Below, in pieces: positions 1 through 6,263 of a stretch of DNA of 9,839 nt; positions within the stretch are counted from its first letter, which is position 1; each line of letters starts with the position of its first letter. The translations under genes were made by a program, and so were the position numbers. The stretch covers positions 1 through 9,839 of the forward strand of contig NZ_JBNPVX010000058.1 in the NCBI RefSeq assembly GCF_050434145.1, read 5' to 3'. This stretch comes from JAISST01 sp050434145 (GTDB taxonomy: Bacteria > Fusobacteriota > Fusobacteriia > Fusobacteriales > Fusobacteriaceae). Below the pieces are notes generated by a model. It did no database searches and was not told the origin of the DNA. It saw only the letters and a list, made by a program, of their open reading frames with translations.

Positions 1-747
1 GAAGGTGGGCATGGAACTTATGCTAATGCTATAATAGATGAAAAAGCAGTAGGAGCATTAACTGGCAAAATAGTTTATGACCAAAATAAAGGAATAATAT
101 TGTCAGATGAACTAGCAGCAAAAGTTCAACAAAATACAATGCAGTATTTTATGGATAGAACTGATGGGAAGTTGAGGGATGCAACTGGTATAGTTATAGT
201 AAGTGGAGGTATATCAGCAGGTTCAGTTGGCAAAGGGATAACATATACTGTTGGAACAACAATTTTTCATGAAAAATATGGAATAGAATTGTTTAAAAGT
301 GATAGCAAACCTCTAACTCTTAATGGGACAGGGCATATATCTCCTAGTCTAGGAATTAATGCAGGCATAGGAATAGGACTTTATCCATTCACAACTAAAA
401 CAGAAGACTATGCAGGAGAAGGACATAGTTATTATGTGCAGGCTTCTTTAAAAAAGTTTTTCATAAATATAAGTGTAACCCCACCAACAGAAGGTAGTTG
501 GAAAGGAGCAGGTCTTGAAGTTGCTGTGGGGAAAGATATTAGTTTAGGTGGTAGTGATAATCTTGATTGGGGAGTTTCTTTATATAATGTTGAGTTTTCT
601 GGTACTGGTAAAATAATTGAAATAAATGATAAAGCCAAAAAAGGTGCTGCACACTTGCAATACATATTATACAAGCAAGAGCAAGGTATGTATGATGATA
701 GTGACGATGGTGATGATGAATTTTATAATGACTTAAATGGTTATTAA
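1..747 (+). CDS. C-terminal end of a CdiA/FhaB-like contact-dependent toxin (5' truncated by window)
   Basis: The reading frame is open from base 1, so this is the 3' end of a longer gene. The first residues are EGGH, the tail of an HEGGH (HExxH) zinc-site motif whose first His lies one codon outside the window. A downstream DEK (near residue 18) could be the third zinc ligand. This part, and the LRDAT stretch at about nt 172-186, match the protein at 6739-8457 (HEGMH, LRDAT), so it is the shared pre-toxin domain. After LRDAT the sequence is unrelated to the other cassettes: about 187 residues, glycine-rich with beta-strand-like alternation and an acidic tail (DDSDDGDDE). By CDI architecture this is the variable toxin tip. 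I cannot assign an activity. The gene after it encodes a lipoprotein, which suggests that protection occurs at the envelope. Sure of the CdiA-like C-terminus, unsure of the activity. Confidence 0.75.
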   Translation, partial: EGGHGTYANAIIDEKAVGALTGKIVYDQNKGIILSDELAAKVQQNTMQYFMDRTDGKLRDATGIVIVSGGISAGSVGKGITYTVGTTIFHEKYGIELFKSDSKPLTLNGTGHISPSLGINAGIGIGLYPFTTKTEDYAGEGHSYYVQASLKKFFINISVTPPTEGSWKGAGLEVAVGKDISLGGSDNLDWGVSLYNVEFSGTGKIIEINDKAKKGAAHLQYILYKQEQGMYDDSDDGDDEFYNDLNGY

Positions 748-798
748 AAATTTAGAAAAAAATATTTAAAAAGTAATTTTAATTTAGTGGGGTAGAAG

Positions 799-1977
799 AT
801 GAATAAAATAGTTTATTTTGTATTAATTATATCAATTTTAAGCAGTTGCAATAATGAATCCAATAAGCGTAATCAAAGAATAAAAAATACAGAATTAGAG
901 ATGATTAATAATACTATTGTTGTTATTGGAAAAAAATCTCCTTATTCTGGGATAATAGAATATTATGACAAAAATAATAAAATTATGAAAGAAGCTGAAA
1001 GTATAAATGGAAAAATTGAAGGAACAATAAAAACATATTATGAAAATGGGGATATAAAGGATGAAAAAACAATAAAAAATGGTATGTTGAATGGTTATTA
1101 TAAAGAATTTTATAATGATAATAAAATAAAATTAGAACGTAATTATATAAATAATTTGGCTGAAGGAAAACAGATTGAATATTTTGAAAATGGTGGAATA
1201 AAAAGAGAAAGTTTTTATAAAAATAATAATTCAAATGGTGAGTTTAAAACATATTATGAAAATGGTAAACTTGAGACAGAGGGGACTGCAAAAAATAATG
1301 AGGTAGATGGTCTATATAAACTATATAATACAGATGGAGAACTTATAGGGGAAATGTTTATGGAAAATGGAACAGTTAATGGTGTAAGTAAAATATATTT
1401 TCCAAATAATAACTTAAAAATGGTAGCAAATTCTAGAAATGGTATTTTAGAAGGAGAAAGTATATCATATTATGAAAATGGAAACATTCATAAAAAAGGA
1501 AATTTTCTTAATGGAGAAAAAAATGGAAAATGGGAAAGTTATCATGAAAATGGAGCGTTAGAAAGTGTAATAGAATTTCAGATGGGTAAAGAACACGGGA
1601 AACTTATTTTATATTATCCAAATGGAAAGATAAAACAGAAATCAGTATATATGACTGGAAAAAGAAATGGAGAAAGAGTAGATTATTATGAAAGTGGACA
1701 AAAACGTGAAGAAAGATACTATGAAAATGGTTTGAAGATTGGTAACAGAAAGTTTTATTCTGAAGATGGGTTTCTTAGAAAAAATTCTCATTATTTGGTT
1801 GATATGCTGAATGGACTGAGTGTTAATTATGATGATGAAGGGAAGAAATATACAGAAGGTCAATATTTAAATAATAAAAAAGTAGGGATATGGAAATTTT
1901 ATGACAAAAATGGGAAACTCATAAAAGAAGAATTATGGGAAAAAGGAGAGATGAAAAAAGAAGTTGTGATCAATTAA
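799..1977 (+). CDS. MORN-repeat lipoprotein, YwqK-type antitoxin/immunity protein
   Basis: A 392-residue protein with a short lipoprotein signal peptide: basic start, hydrophobic stretch, then the lipobox LSSC with the acylated Cys at residue 16. The rest, from about residue 50, is roughly 14 tandem repeats of 22-24 residues on the pattern YYENGxIKxE…NGxxxG. This is the MORN-like repeat of the family annotated 'toxin-antitoxin system YwqK family antitoxin' (B. subtilis YwqK lies beside the YwqJ toxin). It starts 51 bp after the toxin gene ending at 747, the expected place for the cognate immunity gene. The ribosome site is weak (GGGG at 789-792, 6 nt from ATG). Lipidation places the protein in the inner or outer membrane facing the periplasm. 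That it neutralises the upstream toxin is inferred from position; MORN repeat proteins also have other roles. Confidence 0.8.
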   Translation: MNKIVYFVLIISILSSCNNESNKRNQRIKNTELEMINNTIVVIGKKSPYSGIIEYYDKNNKIMKEAESINGKIEGTIKTYYENGDIKDEKTIKNGMLNGYYKEFYNDNKIKLERNYINNLAEGKQIEYFENGGIKRESFYKNNNSNGEFKTYYENGKLETEGTAKNNEVDGLYKLYNTDGELIGEMFMENGTVNGVSKIYFPNNNLKMVANSRNGILEGESISYYENGNIHKKGNFLNGEKNGKWESYHENGALESVIEFQMGKEHGKLILYYPNGKIKQKSVYMTGKRNGERVDYYESGQKREERYYENGLKIGNRKFYSEDGFLRKNSHYLVDMLNGLSVNYDDEGKKYTEGQYLNNKKVGIWKFYDKNGKLIKEELWEKGEMKKEVVIN

Positions 1978-2079
1978 AAAAATATAAATAAAATATAAGT
2001 TAAAAAATTTATTAACTATAGAGATAAAAGAACTAGTATTCCACATGAAATATAACACAAAGTAGAGTAGTTGAGTTAA
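1978..2079. other. AT-rich intergenic spacer, no gene seen
   Basis: About 100 bp between the MORN lipoprotein and the next haemagglutinin fragment. It is very AT-rich with stops in all + frames. I see no stable hairpin followed by a T-run, so no terminator is called. Homology to the copy at 9258 begins abruptly at 2080, directly after an in-frame TAA at 2077-2079, which marks the left edge of the orphan cassette. Confidence 0.5.
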
Positions 2080-2265
2080 GCAGGAAAAAGTACCTTTGAA
2101 GAAAATGGCAAATCAAGTGGATACAGTGTAGGATTTTCGACAAGTACATTGGATAGTAAAGGGATGGTAAATCCTTTTGCCAATCCAAATGGCTCAATTG
2201 ATATAGGATATAGCCAAAGTAAGAATTGGGGAGATGCTATCCACTTAGTAAGTCGAAATGTATAG
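2080..2265 (+). pseudogene. Haemagglutinin-repeat (FhaB/CdiA-like) fragment, start of orphan cassette 1
   Basis: In frame this reads AGKSTFEENGKSSGYSVGFS and on to SKNWGDA. This is typical of the repeated haemagglutinin module of two-partner secretion adhesins, in which an 'AGKNTFEE' segment precedes a serine/glycine-rich stretch. There is a stop directly upstream, no start codon or ribosome site, and the frame ends at TAG (2263-2265) inside an inserted repeat element. It is therefore a remnant and not a gene. It is nearly identical to 9258-9443. Fragments of this kind provide homology through which a toxin cassette could recombine into a complete cdiA gene; that role is inferred. Confidence 0.75.
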
Positions 2266-2344
2266 CATTGAGTGCTTACTTAGGTGGATAGTATGTCGCG
2301 CTGAAAGCGAATCACAAAGTGATGAGCCGTAAGAAGCGACTGGA
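2239..2344 (+). repeat. Structured interspersed repeat, element 1
   Basis: This is a member of the roughly 100-bp repeat family found seven times in the window. The left half is a long stem: 2239-2252 (ATCCACTTAGTAAG) pairs with 2275-2289 (CTTACTTAGGTGGAT), with an inner AATG/CATT hairpin (2257-2260/2266-2269). The right half has a closing stem GTCGC (2295-2299)/GCGAC (2336-2340) around two hairpins, CGCT-GAA-AGCG (2299-2309) and ATCAC-AAA-GTGAT (2311-2323). It interrupts haemagglutinin coding sequence between …NWGDA and VNYTNSS…. It shifts the frame by one and carries stops (2263, 2330). The outer edges are approximate. Confidence 0.8.
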
Positions 2345-2857
2345 GTAAACTATACTAATAGTAGTATATCTGTAGGCGGAAATACCCATTATAATGTGGG
2401 TGGAGATTTAACAATTAAAGGATCAGATATTTCTACTGGAAGCATAAGTGGACAAGTAGTGGGAAATACTTGGATAGAAAGCTTACAGGACGAATACAAA
2501 GGTGGTTCAAGTGGTTTTGGCTTTAATGTATCATTAGGATTAAGCTCACAATCAAAACCACAGGTTAATTCAGTCTCAGGAAACTATAATCAAACAAAAG
2601 TAGAAAGTAAAGTAACAACAAGTCCAACAATCTTTAAAGCAGATGGTGGTCAATTTGATGCAGGACAAAAATTAGTGCAAATAGGTTCAATAGTAGATGG
2701 AACCTTTGCACTAAATGCAAAAGATTATGAATTCACAGACTTAAAAGATATACGAAAAGAGACAAGCATAGGGTTCAATGTTACTATTTATCCAAATACA
2801 GTGTATAATGCAAGAGATGGTAAAGGTGATGTAATATTCAATGTGGCCAAAGAATAA
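2345..2857 (+). pseudogene. Haemagglutinin-repeat segment of orphan cassette 1 (middle part)
   Basis: The frame is open from just after element 1 and reads VNYTNSSISVGGNTHYNVGG, then a GGDLTIKGSDI segment, a serine/glycine-rich segment (SSGFGFNVSLGLSSQSK), INxGxxL-like repeats and ALNAKDYEFTDLKD. This order is characteristic of the haemagglutinin repeats that precede the pre-toxin domain in CdiA-like proteins. There is no convincing start: a GTG at 2396 has no ribosome site. The frame ends at 2855-2857 because of a one-base deletion near 2842. The copy at the window end has AATAGTGG where this one has AATGTGG. Restoring one base joins it to the frame at 2845-3522. Confidence 0.75.
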
Positions 2858-2888
2858 AACAAGAGGGAGTTACCATAAGTAGTGGACT
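2701..2888 (+). repeat. Second direct-repeat block, copy A (copy B at 9675-9839)
   Basis: Starting at AACCTTTGCACTAAATGC this block matches 9675-9839 to the window end. Copy B lacks 24 bp (eight codons) present here. The missing segment is bounded by direct repeats AAAAGAT, so copy B looks like a replication-slippage deletion. Copy A in turn lacks one base near 2842 that copy B retains. Confidence 0.8.
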
Positions 2889-3522
2889 TCAGTTCGGCTA
2901 TGTAAATGAGAATAGAGATATCAAGGCTACAATAGGAAATGGAGTAATCACCAACTTTGATACTCAAGGTGTAAATAGAGATATAGAGAAAGCTGTAAGC
3001 GATTGGCAAGGTACAAACATAGAAACCTTCTCTGTTAACTTGCTGACTGAATATTGGCTAACTCAAGCAGGAAGAGGAGCATTCAGAGATCAAGTAGATG
3101 ATGCTAAGTTGGGAGTTAAAAGGTTAAACTATCTTCTTTCATCTAAAAATGGTACGATAGCAGAAAAAATAGAAGCAGAAAGATATTTTAGAGAGTGGAC
3201 ACAAGAAGGTTTTTTTGAAACAGATGGTAAAAGTAAAGAAGAAATAGTAAAAGAAGCACAAGAAAGACTTGGCACAGATGTAGATATACTGTTTTATGAT
3301 GGAAAAACAATAGGTGATCTTACAGGCGAACAACTAGAACAATTTAATGCTTATGGTTTTGTGAAAAAAGATGATGGCAGTATTTGGATAAACACAGGAA
3401 TGTTGGACAATAATACAATAGACTTAAATAAACTATTTTTTCATGAATATGCCCATTCAAATGGATTGAATGAAGCACAAGCCAATTATATAGAAGATTC
3501 ATATGGGCTGGGCAATTTTTAG
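2845..3522 (+). pseudogene. CdiA-like pre-toxin region with HExxH motif (frame-disrupted)
   Basis: In this frame the protein runs from GQRIKQEGVTISSGLQFGYV, through NFDTQGVNRDIEKAV, into an alpha/beta domain. That domain ends FFHEYAH (His codon at 3442) followed by NEAQA (Glu at 3472) and YIEDSYGLGNF. HExxH with a nearby Glu in a NExxA helix resembles small gluzincins of the ImmA/IrrE kind. The same kind of motif occupies the same place, just before the toxin, in the proteins at 1-747 and 6739-8457. Whether it is an active protease is not known. There is no independent start codon with a ribosome site; a TTG at 3040 is unconvincing. The frame ends at TAG (3520-3522) directly after a T5 run. 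One extra T would continue it as …FLAEVNANGY into the toxin frame. This is one gene broken by small indels, not a separate gene. Confidence 0.7.
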
Positions 3523-3605
3523 CAGAAGTAAATGCAAATGGTTATATAAAAGCTAATGGAGAGATAAGTAATTGGGGAACAAATACACTAACTCTTTCAA
3601 ATCTA

Positions 3606-4808
3606 ATGACTTTACTAACAGTAACTCCTGATGGAATAGAGATGAAACCGTTTAGCATAAATGTTGCAAGTCTTTCTGATAAAGAAAGAAAAAAACTGCA
3701 AGATATGCAGAAATATACAGATATGTACAAGAATTGTGAATACACCAATATCACTTGTGATATAGAAATAGATGGGGTTGTATATAAAGATGTAACCTTT
3801 AATTATGTAAGACTTAGTGATGATGCAGATAAAATTATAGGAGATGTAAATGTTATTCCACCAGAAAAACTTGTAGAAGCAGTGGAAAGAAGTGATGCAA
3901 AGCTAGTCGTAAATAGATCACCAAGTGAACATCCCCATATAACAGATAGGTCATCTGCTTATGATTCTGAGAAAACAACGACCTCATACTTATCCTTTTC
4001 AGATGCATTTGATAAAATGATGAATGAGAGTAAAGAGGAAAATGCAACAACGTTAAAAGTAACAATTGCTGTTTTAAGCATATGGGGTGGACCTGGTGTA
4101 ATAGAGGGTATAGACGGGATAGGAAAAGCTATTGCTGGAACTGGGAAATTAGGGACTACTCTCTATTACAGCGGAAAGATTGGATATAAAGGTTATCTGG
4201 TATATAATGGAGTAAAAGGAACAATTGATTCTGCTGTTGGAGCATATGATGCTTTTTCTGAAGGAAGGTATTGGGCTGGATCTTTAGAAGTAGGAAAAGG
4301 TTTGTTGAATATAGTCACAGTAAAAGGAGCAGCAAAAGGCATAAAGAATGATGCAACATCATTATATGGAAAATTAACAGGTCAAACAAGTATATTTAGT
4401 GGATTATCATCTAATTTGATGAATAATCAGAATAGTAAAAATCCAATGGAAGTAGGAATAGCAAAAGAAAAAGAGGCATTATTAAATAGGAATTTACCTA
4501 AAAATACAGAAGTATGGAGACCAACGGAAGCAGATGTGAATTCACAACTTTTTAAGGATATAGTAGGGGAAGCAAAATTTACAAAAACAGGATTGTATAA
4601 AGGTACAATTTTTGACTCCACAAGAAATGGCTTTCTTGAAATAAAAGCTGGAACTTCAGCATTGAATTCGACATACCAGTTAAGACTACAGACATATAGA
4701 GCTGTATCTACAAAAACACCTTATACAATATCTACGAATAGAACACCAAATCCAACATTTTTAAGTTTTTTAAATAAATGGGATGTAAACATGGAAAAGT
4801 TGAAATAA
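3606..4808 (+). CDS. Orphan CDI toxin C-terminus with PD-(D/E)XK nuclease-like domain
   Basis: A 400-residue reading from the first ATG; the frame is really open from 3516 and continues the pre-toxin region after a T5-run frameshift. The ATG at 3606 has no good ribosome site, so this is probably the 3' part of a frame-disrupted cassette. Residues 1-130 are a mixed linker. Residues about 145-250 are glycine/alanine-rich and hydrophobic (IWGGPGVIEGIDGIGKAIAG), possibly an entry or transit region. Residues about 320-385 carry D337, then E345-I-K347, then Q358 in a helix (TYQLRLQTYRA). This D…ExK…Q order is typical of PD-(D/E)XK (restriction-endonuclease fold) DNase toxins of polymorphic toxin systems. 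A DNase acts in the target cytoplasm, which fits the soluble, non-exported immunity protein at 5103-5519. The nuclease call rests on motifs only. Confidence 0.6.
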   Translation: MTLLTVTPDGIEMKPFSINVASLSDKERKKLQDMQKYTDMYKNCEYTNITCDIEIDGVVYKDVTFNYVRLSDDADKIIGDVNVIPPEKLVEAVERSDAKLVVNRSPSEHPHITDRSSAYDSEKTTTSYLSFSDAFDKMMNESKEENATTLKVTIAVLSIWGGPGVIEGIDGIGKAIAGTGKLGTTLYYSGKIGYKGYLVYNGVKGTIDSAVGAYDAFSEGRYWAGSLEVGKGLLNIVTVKGAAKGIKNDATSLYGKLTGQTSIFSGLSSNLMNNQNSKNPMEVGIAKEKEALLNRNLPKNTEVWRPTEADVNSQLFKDIVGEAKFTKTGLYKGTIFDSTRNGFLEIKAGTSALNSTYQLRLQTYRAVSTKTPYTISTNRTPNPTFLSFLNKWDVNMEKLK

Positions 4809-4849
4809 TTGCTACAGAAATAAATTTTATGATTATTTAAGGAGTTGTA

Positions 4850-5101
4850 ATGGAATTTATAAAAACAAAAACTGGAAGGTATCGTGGGGCAATGGCGGAT
4901 GGTTACTATGCAAAAGAATATGTTTTAATCAAAGTATGCCCCACACTTAAACTAACATATCAGATAAAGTTATTGACATACAGAGCAATTAGGGATAAGC
5001 TTATATTTGTATTATCAGTTCCAATAGAATGTGAGTTAAGTCAAAAATTGAAAAAATTTCAGAAAGAAAATGAAAAAAATATGATTATAGAAAGGAGATA
5101 A
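4850..5101 (+). CDS. Short diverged duplicate of the nuclease-toxin C-terminal domain
   Basis: An 83-residue product with its own strong ribosome site (AAGGAG 4839-4844, 5 nt before ATG), starting 41 bp after the toxin. Its residues 6-46 align with the end of the toxin above: TKTGRYRG vs TKTGLYKG, then D17, then IK, then LTYQIKLLTYRA vs STYQLRLQTYRA. The Glu of the toxin's EIK is Leu here (LIK, residues 26-28), so the metal site should be broken even though Asp17 and Lys28 remain. It could be a remnant of a displaced toxin tip (cassette exchange leaves such tails). It could also be a non-catalytic mimic that binds toxin or immunity protein. Its stop overlaps the ribosome site of the next gene (5091-5097), so the two are translationally linked. 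The homology is clear by eye; the function is unknown. Confidence 0.6.
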   Translation: MEFIKTKTGRYRGAMADGYYAKEYVLIKVCPTLKLTYQIKLLTYRAIRDKLIFVLSVPIECELSQKLKKFQKENEKNMIIERR

Positions 5102-5102
5102 T

Positions 5103-5519
5103 ATGGGATTATATTTATGCATATTTGATAAAAATGAAAATGAGATAGAAGGTGTAGAAGTAGGAAGATATGAATATTTTGGTTTTTTTCGAGAAAAAGT
5201 AGAAAAATATGTAGAAAATGGTGAATGGGGAAGTGTGTGTTCAACATTAATGTGGCACAAAGATTCTGAAGGAATATGGACACCAGAAAATTGTGTAGAA
5301 TTACTGAAAGAATTAGATTTAATAAGGAAAACATTTGTGCTATTGGAATCAGATAAAAAAATTATTAATTATGAATTAGGTGTAATACATGAACTTAAAA
5401 TTGAAATAAATAATTTATATGACTGTTTTTTGGATGTAGATGGAGAAAATCTTATTGAAAGATTAGAGGATTTATGTAGAATTTCTATAGAAACTGGATT
5501 AAATATAGAGTTTCAATAA
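5103..5519 (+). CDS. Imm70-like immunity protein for the nuclease toxin
   Basis: A 138-residue, acidic, soluble-looking protein with no signal peptide or membrane segment. The start is set by AAAGGAG (5091-5097), 5 nt before the ATG, overlapping the end of the preceding ORF. It opens MGLYLCIFDKNENEIEGVEV, has an FFREKVE segment, then TLMWHKDSEGIWTPENC and a C-terminal half with LYDCFLDVDGENLIERLEDL. This layout (MGLYLCIF…EIEGVEVG…H.D..G.WTPEEC…DVDGE.L.ERL..LC) is what I recall for the Imm70 family of polymorphic-toxin immunity proteins. By position it protects against the PD-(D/E)XK-type toxin ending at 4808, presumably by binding it in the cytoplasm. Family assignment is from memory of the pattern; the immunity role is strongly suggested by context. 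Confidence 0.7.
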   Translation: MGLYLCIFDKNENEIEGVEVGRYEYFGFFREKVEKYVENGEWGSVCSTLMWHKDSEGIWTPENCVELLKELDLIRKTFVLLESDKKIINYELGVIHELKIEINNLYDCFLDVDGENLIERLEDLCRISIETGLNIEFQ

Positions 5520-5574
5520 GATTTTGCATTAACAAAAAAAGATAAGTCAGCATGGAACACCATCAACTCAATAA
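5520..5574. other. Spacer after Imm70-like gene, no gene or terminator seen
   Basis: Between the immunity gene and the next haemagglutinin fragment there is about 55 bp with no open frame. An A-run at 5533-5540 is present, but there is no stem-loop with a U-tract, so transcription may continue into the next cassette. Confidence 0.4.
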
Positions 5575-5739
5575 TGGATAGATGACCAAAGAAGTAAAAT
5601 ATTAAATAGCTTATTTGACTTAAGTACTTCTATTAGTTTTAGTAGTAATAAATCATCATCAAAAACAGAATCAACATCATCAGTAGGCGGAAGTTTAGTA
5701 GCAGGTGGAAATATTCAAGTATCATCAGAAGGAGATGTT
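5575..5739 (+). pseudogene. Haemagglutinin-repeat fragment, start of orphan cassette 2
   Basis: The frame starts after TAA (5572-5574) and reads DDQRSKILNSLFDLSTSISF, then a serine/lysine-rich linker, then VGGSLVAGGNIQVSSEGDV. It is a haemagglutinin-repeat module of the FhaB/CdiA type. It has no start codon context and runs into element 2, where the frame stops at TAG (5785-5787). If element 2 is taken out, it continues in the same frame into TFIGQTIDAGKNIEIKADNF. Confidence 0.7.
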
Positions 5740-5838
5740 TGTGGCTTCTTAATAAGACGAAATGCGAAAGCATTGAGTATTATTTAGAAGACCACGATGT
5801 CACAGCGTAGGCAAGCTAGTGAGCCCACAGCTGAGACT
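5740..5838 (+). repeat. Structured interspersed repeat, element 2 (99 bp)
   Basis: It interrupts GDV|TFIGQ coding sequence (gat gtt | acc ttt) as exactly 99 bp, so the frame is the same on both sides, but it contains a TAG. The left half is a stem, 5741-5755 (GTGGCTTCTTAATAA) with 5780-5795 (TTATTTAGAAGACCAC). The inner hairpin AATGC-GAAA-GCATT (5761-5774) has a GNRA tetraloop. The right half is bounded by GTC (5799-5801) and GAC (5835-5837) and is less clearly folded. No target-site duplication is obvious. Confidence 0.8.
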
Positions 5839-5958
5839 ACCTTTATAGGACAAACTATAGATGCAGGCAAGAATATAGAAATCAAGGCAGATAATTTCTT
5901 TGCTGGTGCAAGTATGGATACCTATCATAATAAATCAAAGAGCAGCTCAACAGGTTTC
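5839..5958 (+). pseudogene. Haemagglutinin-repeat fragment between elements 2 and 3
   Basis: Forty codons in the same frame as 5575-5739: TFIGQTIDAGKNIEIKADNF and on to YHNKSKSSSTGF. The DAGKN…IKADNF pattern is a haemagglutinin repeat. The frame ends at TAG (5959-5961), the first codon of element 3. It is not independently translated, as it has no start or ribosome site. Confidence 0.7.
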
Positions 5959-6057
5959 TAGCCACTTAGTAAAACGAAATATCAAAGATATGAGTTTTGC
6001 TTATGTGGATGGGATGTCACGACGTCAGCGAAAGAAATGAGCCACAGGAGTGACTCT
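5959..6057 (+). repeat. Structured interspersed repeat, element 3 (99 bp)
   Basis: Inserted between …STGF and SLGYDF, with the same frame on both sides (99 bp) but stops inside. The stem is CCACTTAGTAAAAC (5962-5975) with GTTTTGCTTATGTGG (5994-6008). The inner hairpin is ATATC-AAA-GATAT (5979-5991). The right half is closed by GTCAC (6016-6020)/GTGAC (6050-6054), a perfect 5-bp pair. TCTAG occurs at both edges (5957-5961 and 6055-6059), a possible short target-site duplication. The outer pair is CCAC…GTGG, the reverse of elements 2, 4 and 5. Confidence 0.8.
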
Positions 6058-6162
6058 AGTTTAGGTTATGACTTCTTAGGGAAATCAGTAACAGGTAGCT
6101 TTAATATGAGCAATAGCAAATCTAATACAGATATGGTACAATATAACAACACAACAATTAGT
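6058..6162 (+). pseudogene. Haemagglutinin-repeat fragment between elements 3 and 4
   Basis: Thirty-five codons reading SLGYDFLGKSVTGSFNMSNS then QYNNTTIS, continuous in frame with 5839-5958 if element 3 is removed. It ends within element 4 at TGA (6178-6180). It is part of the same broken cassette-2 adhesin segment. Confidence 0.65.
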
Positions 6163-6263
6163 GGCTACTTGGCAAAATGAAGTGCACAGCACTGAAGTTT
6201 TGCTTAGTAGACCACTATGTCAAAGCGTAGCAGAGCAGAATGCGATGCCCAGCTGAGGCTAAC
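6161..6263 (+). repeat. Structured interspersed repeat, element 4
   Basis: The stem is GTGGCTACTTGGCAAAA (6161-6177) with TTTTGCTTAGTAGACCAC (6198-6215). The inner hairpin is AGTGC-ACA-GCACT (6181-6193). The right half (6216-6263) ends AGCTGAGGCTAAC, resembling the end of element 2 (AGCTGAGACTAC). It separates …NNTTIS from GGDFVLTTVGNATF. The frame differs by one base across it (net insertion of 3n+2). An ATG at 6240 lies inside it without a ribosome site. Confidence 0.75.

Larger units (their letters stand above)
2080..2397 (+). repeat. Long direct repeat, copy A (copy B at 9258-9575)
   Basis: A 318-bp block matches 9258-9575 with no length change and about 14 mismatches by hand alignment (about 96% identity). 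The block contains the haemagglutinin fragment, the inserted structured element (2239-2344) and the first codons after it. The two blocks bracket cassettes 1 and 2, about 7.2 kb, in direct orientation. Recombination between them would delete or circularise that segment. Confidence 0.85.

Noticed and set aside
748..798. Terminator or promoter between toxin and MORN lipoprotein
   Set aside because: The spacer is AT-rich with A-runs, but I find no stable stem with a T-tract and no clear -35/-10 pair at proper spacing.
983..1863. Minus-strand ORFs opposite the MORN lipoprotein
   Set aside because: They are shadows of the repeated YYENG codons; composition is Tyr/Phe/His/Leu-rich without motifs.
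2295..2340. tRNA-like fold in the right half of element 1
   Set aside because: There is a closing stem with two hairpins, but no acceptor stem of 7 bp, no TTC-loop consensus and no anticodon arm; the other copies do not keep this shape.
2396..2857. Independent 153-codon gene starting at GTG 2396
   Set aside because: The frame is open further upstream to element 1, there is no Shine-Dalgarno, and the sequence is the middle of a haemagglutinin repeat.
5036..5334. Two overlapping minus-strand ORFs of 74 and 91 codons
   Set aside because: They lie antisense to the Imm70-like gene, are low-complexity (Phe/Leu/His/Ile-rich) as expected from the complement of AT-rich coding DNA, and have no ribosome site.
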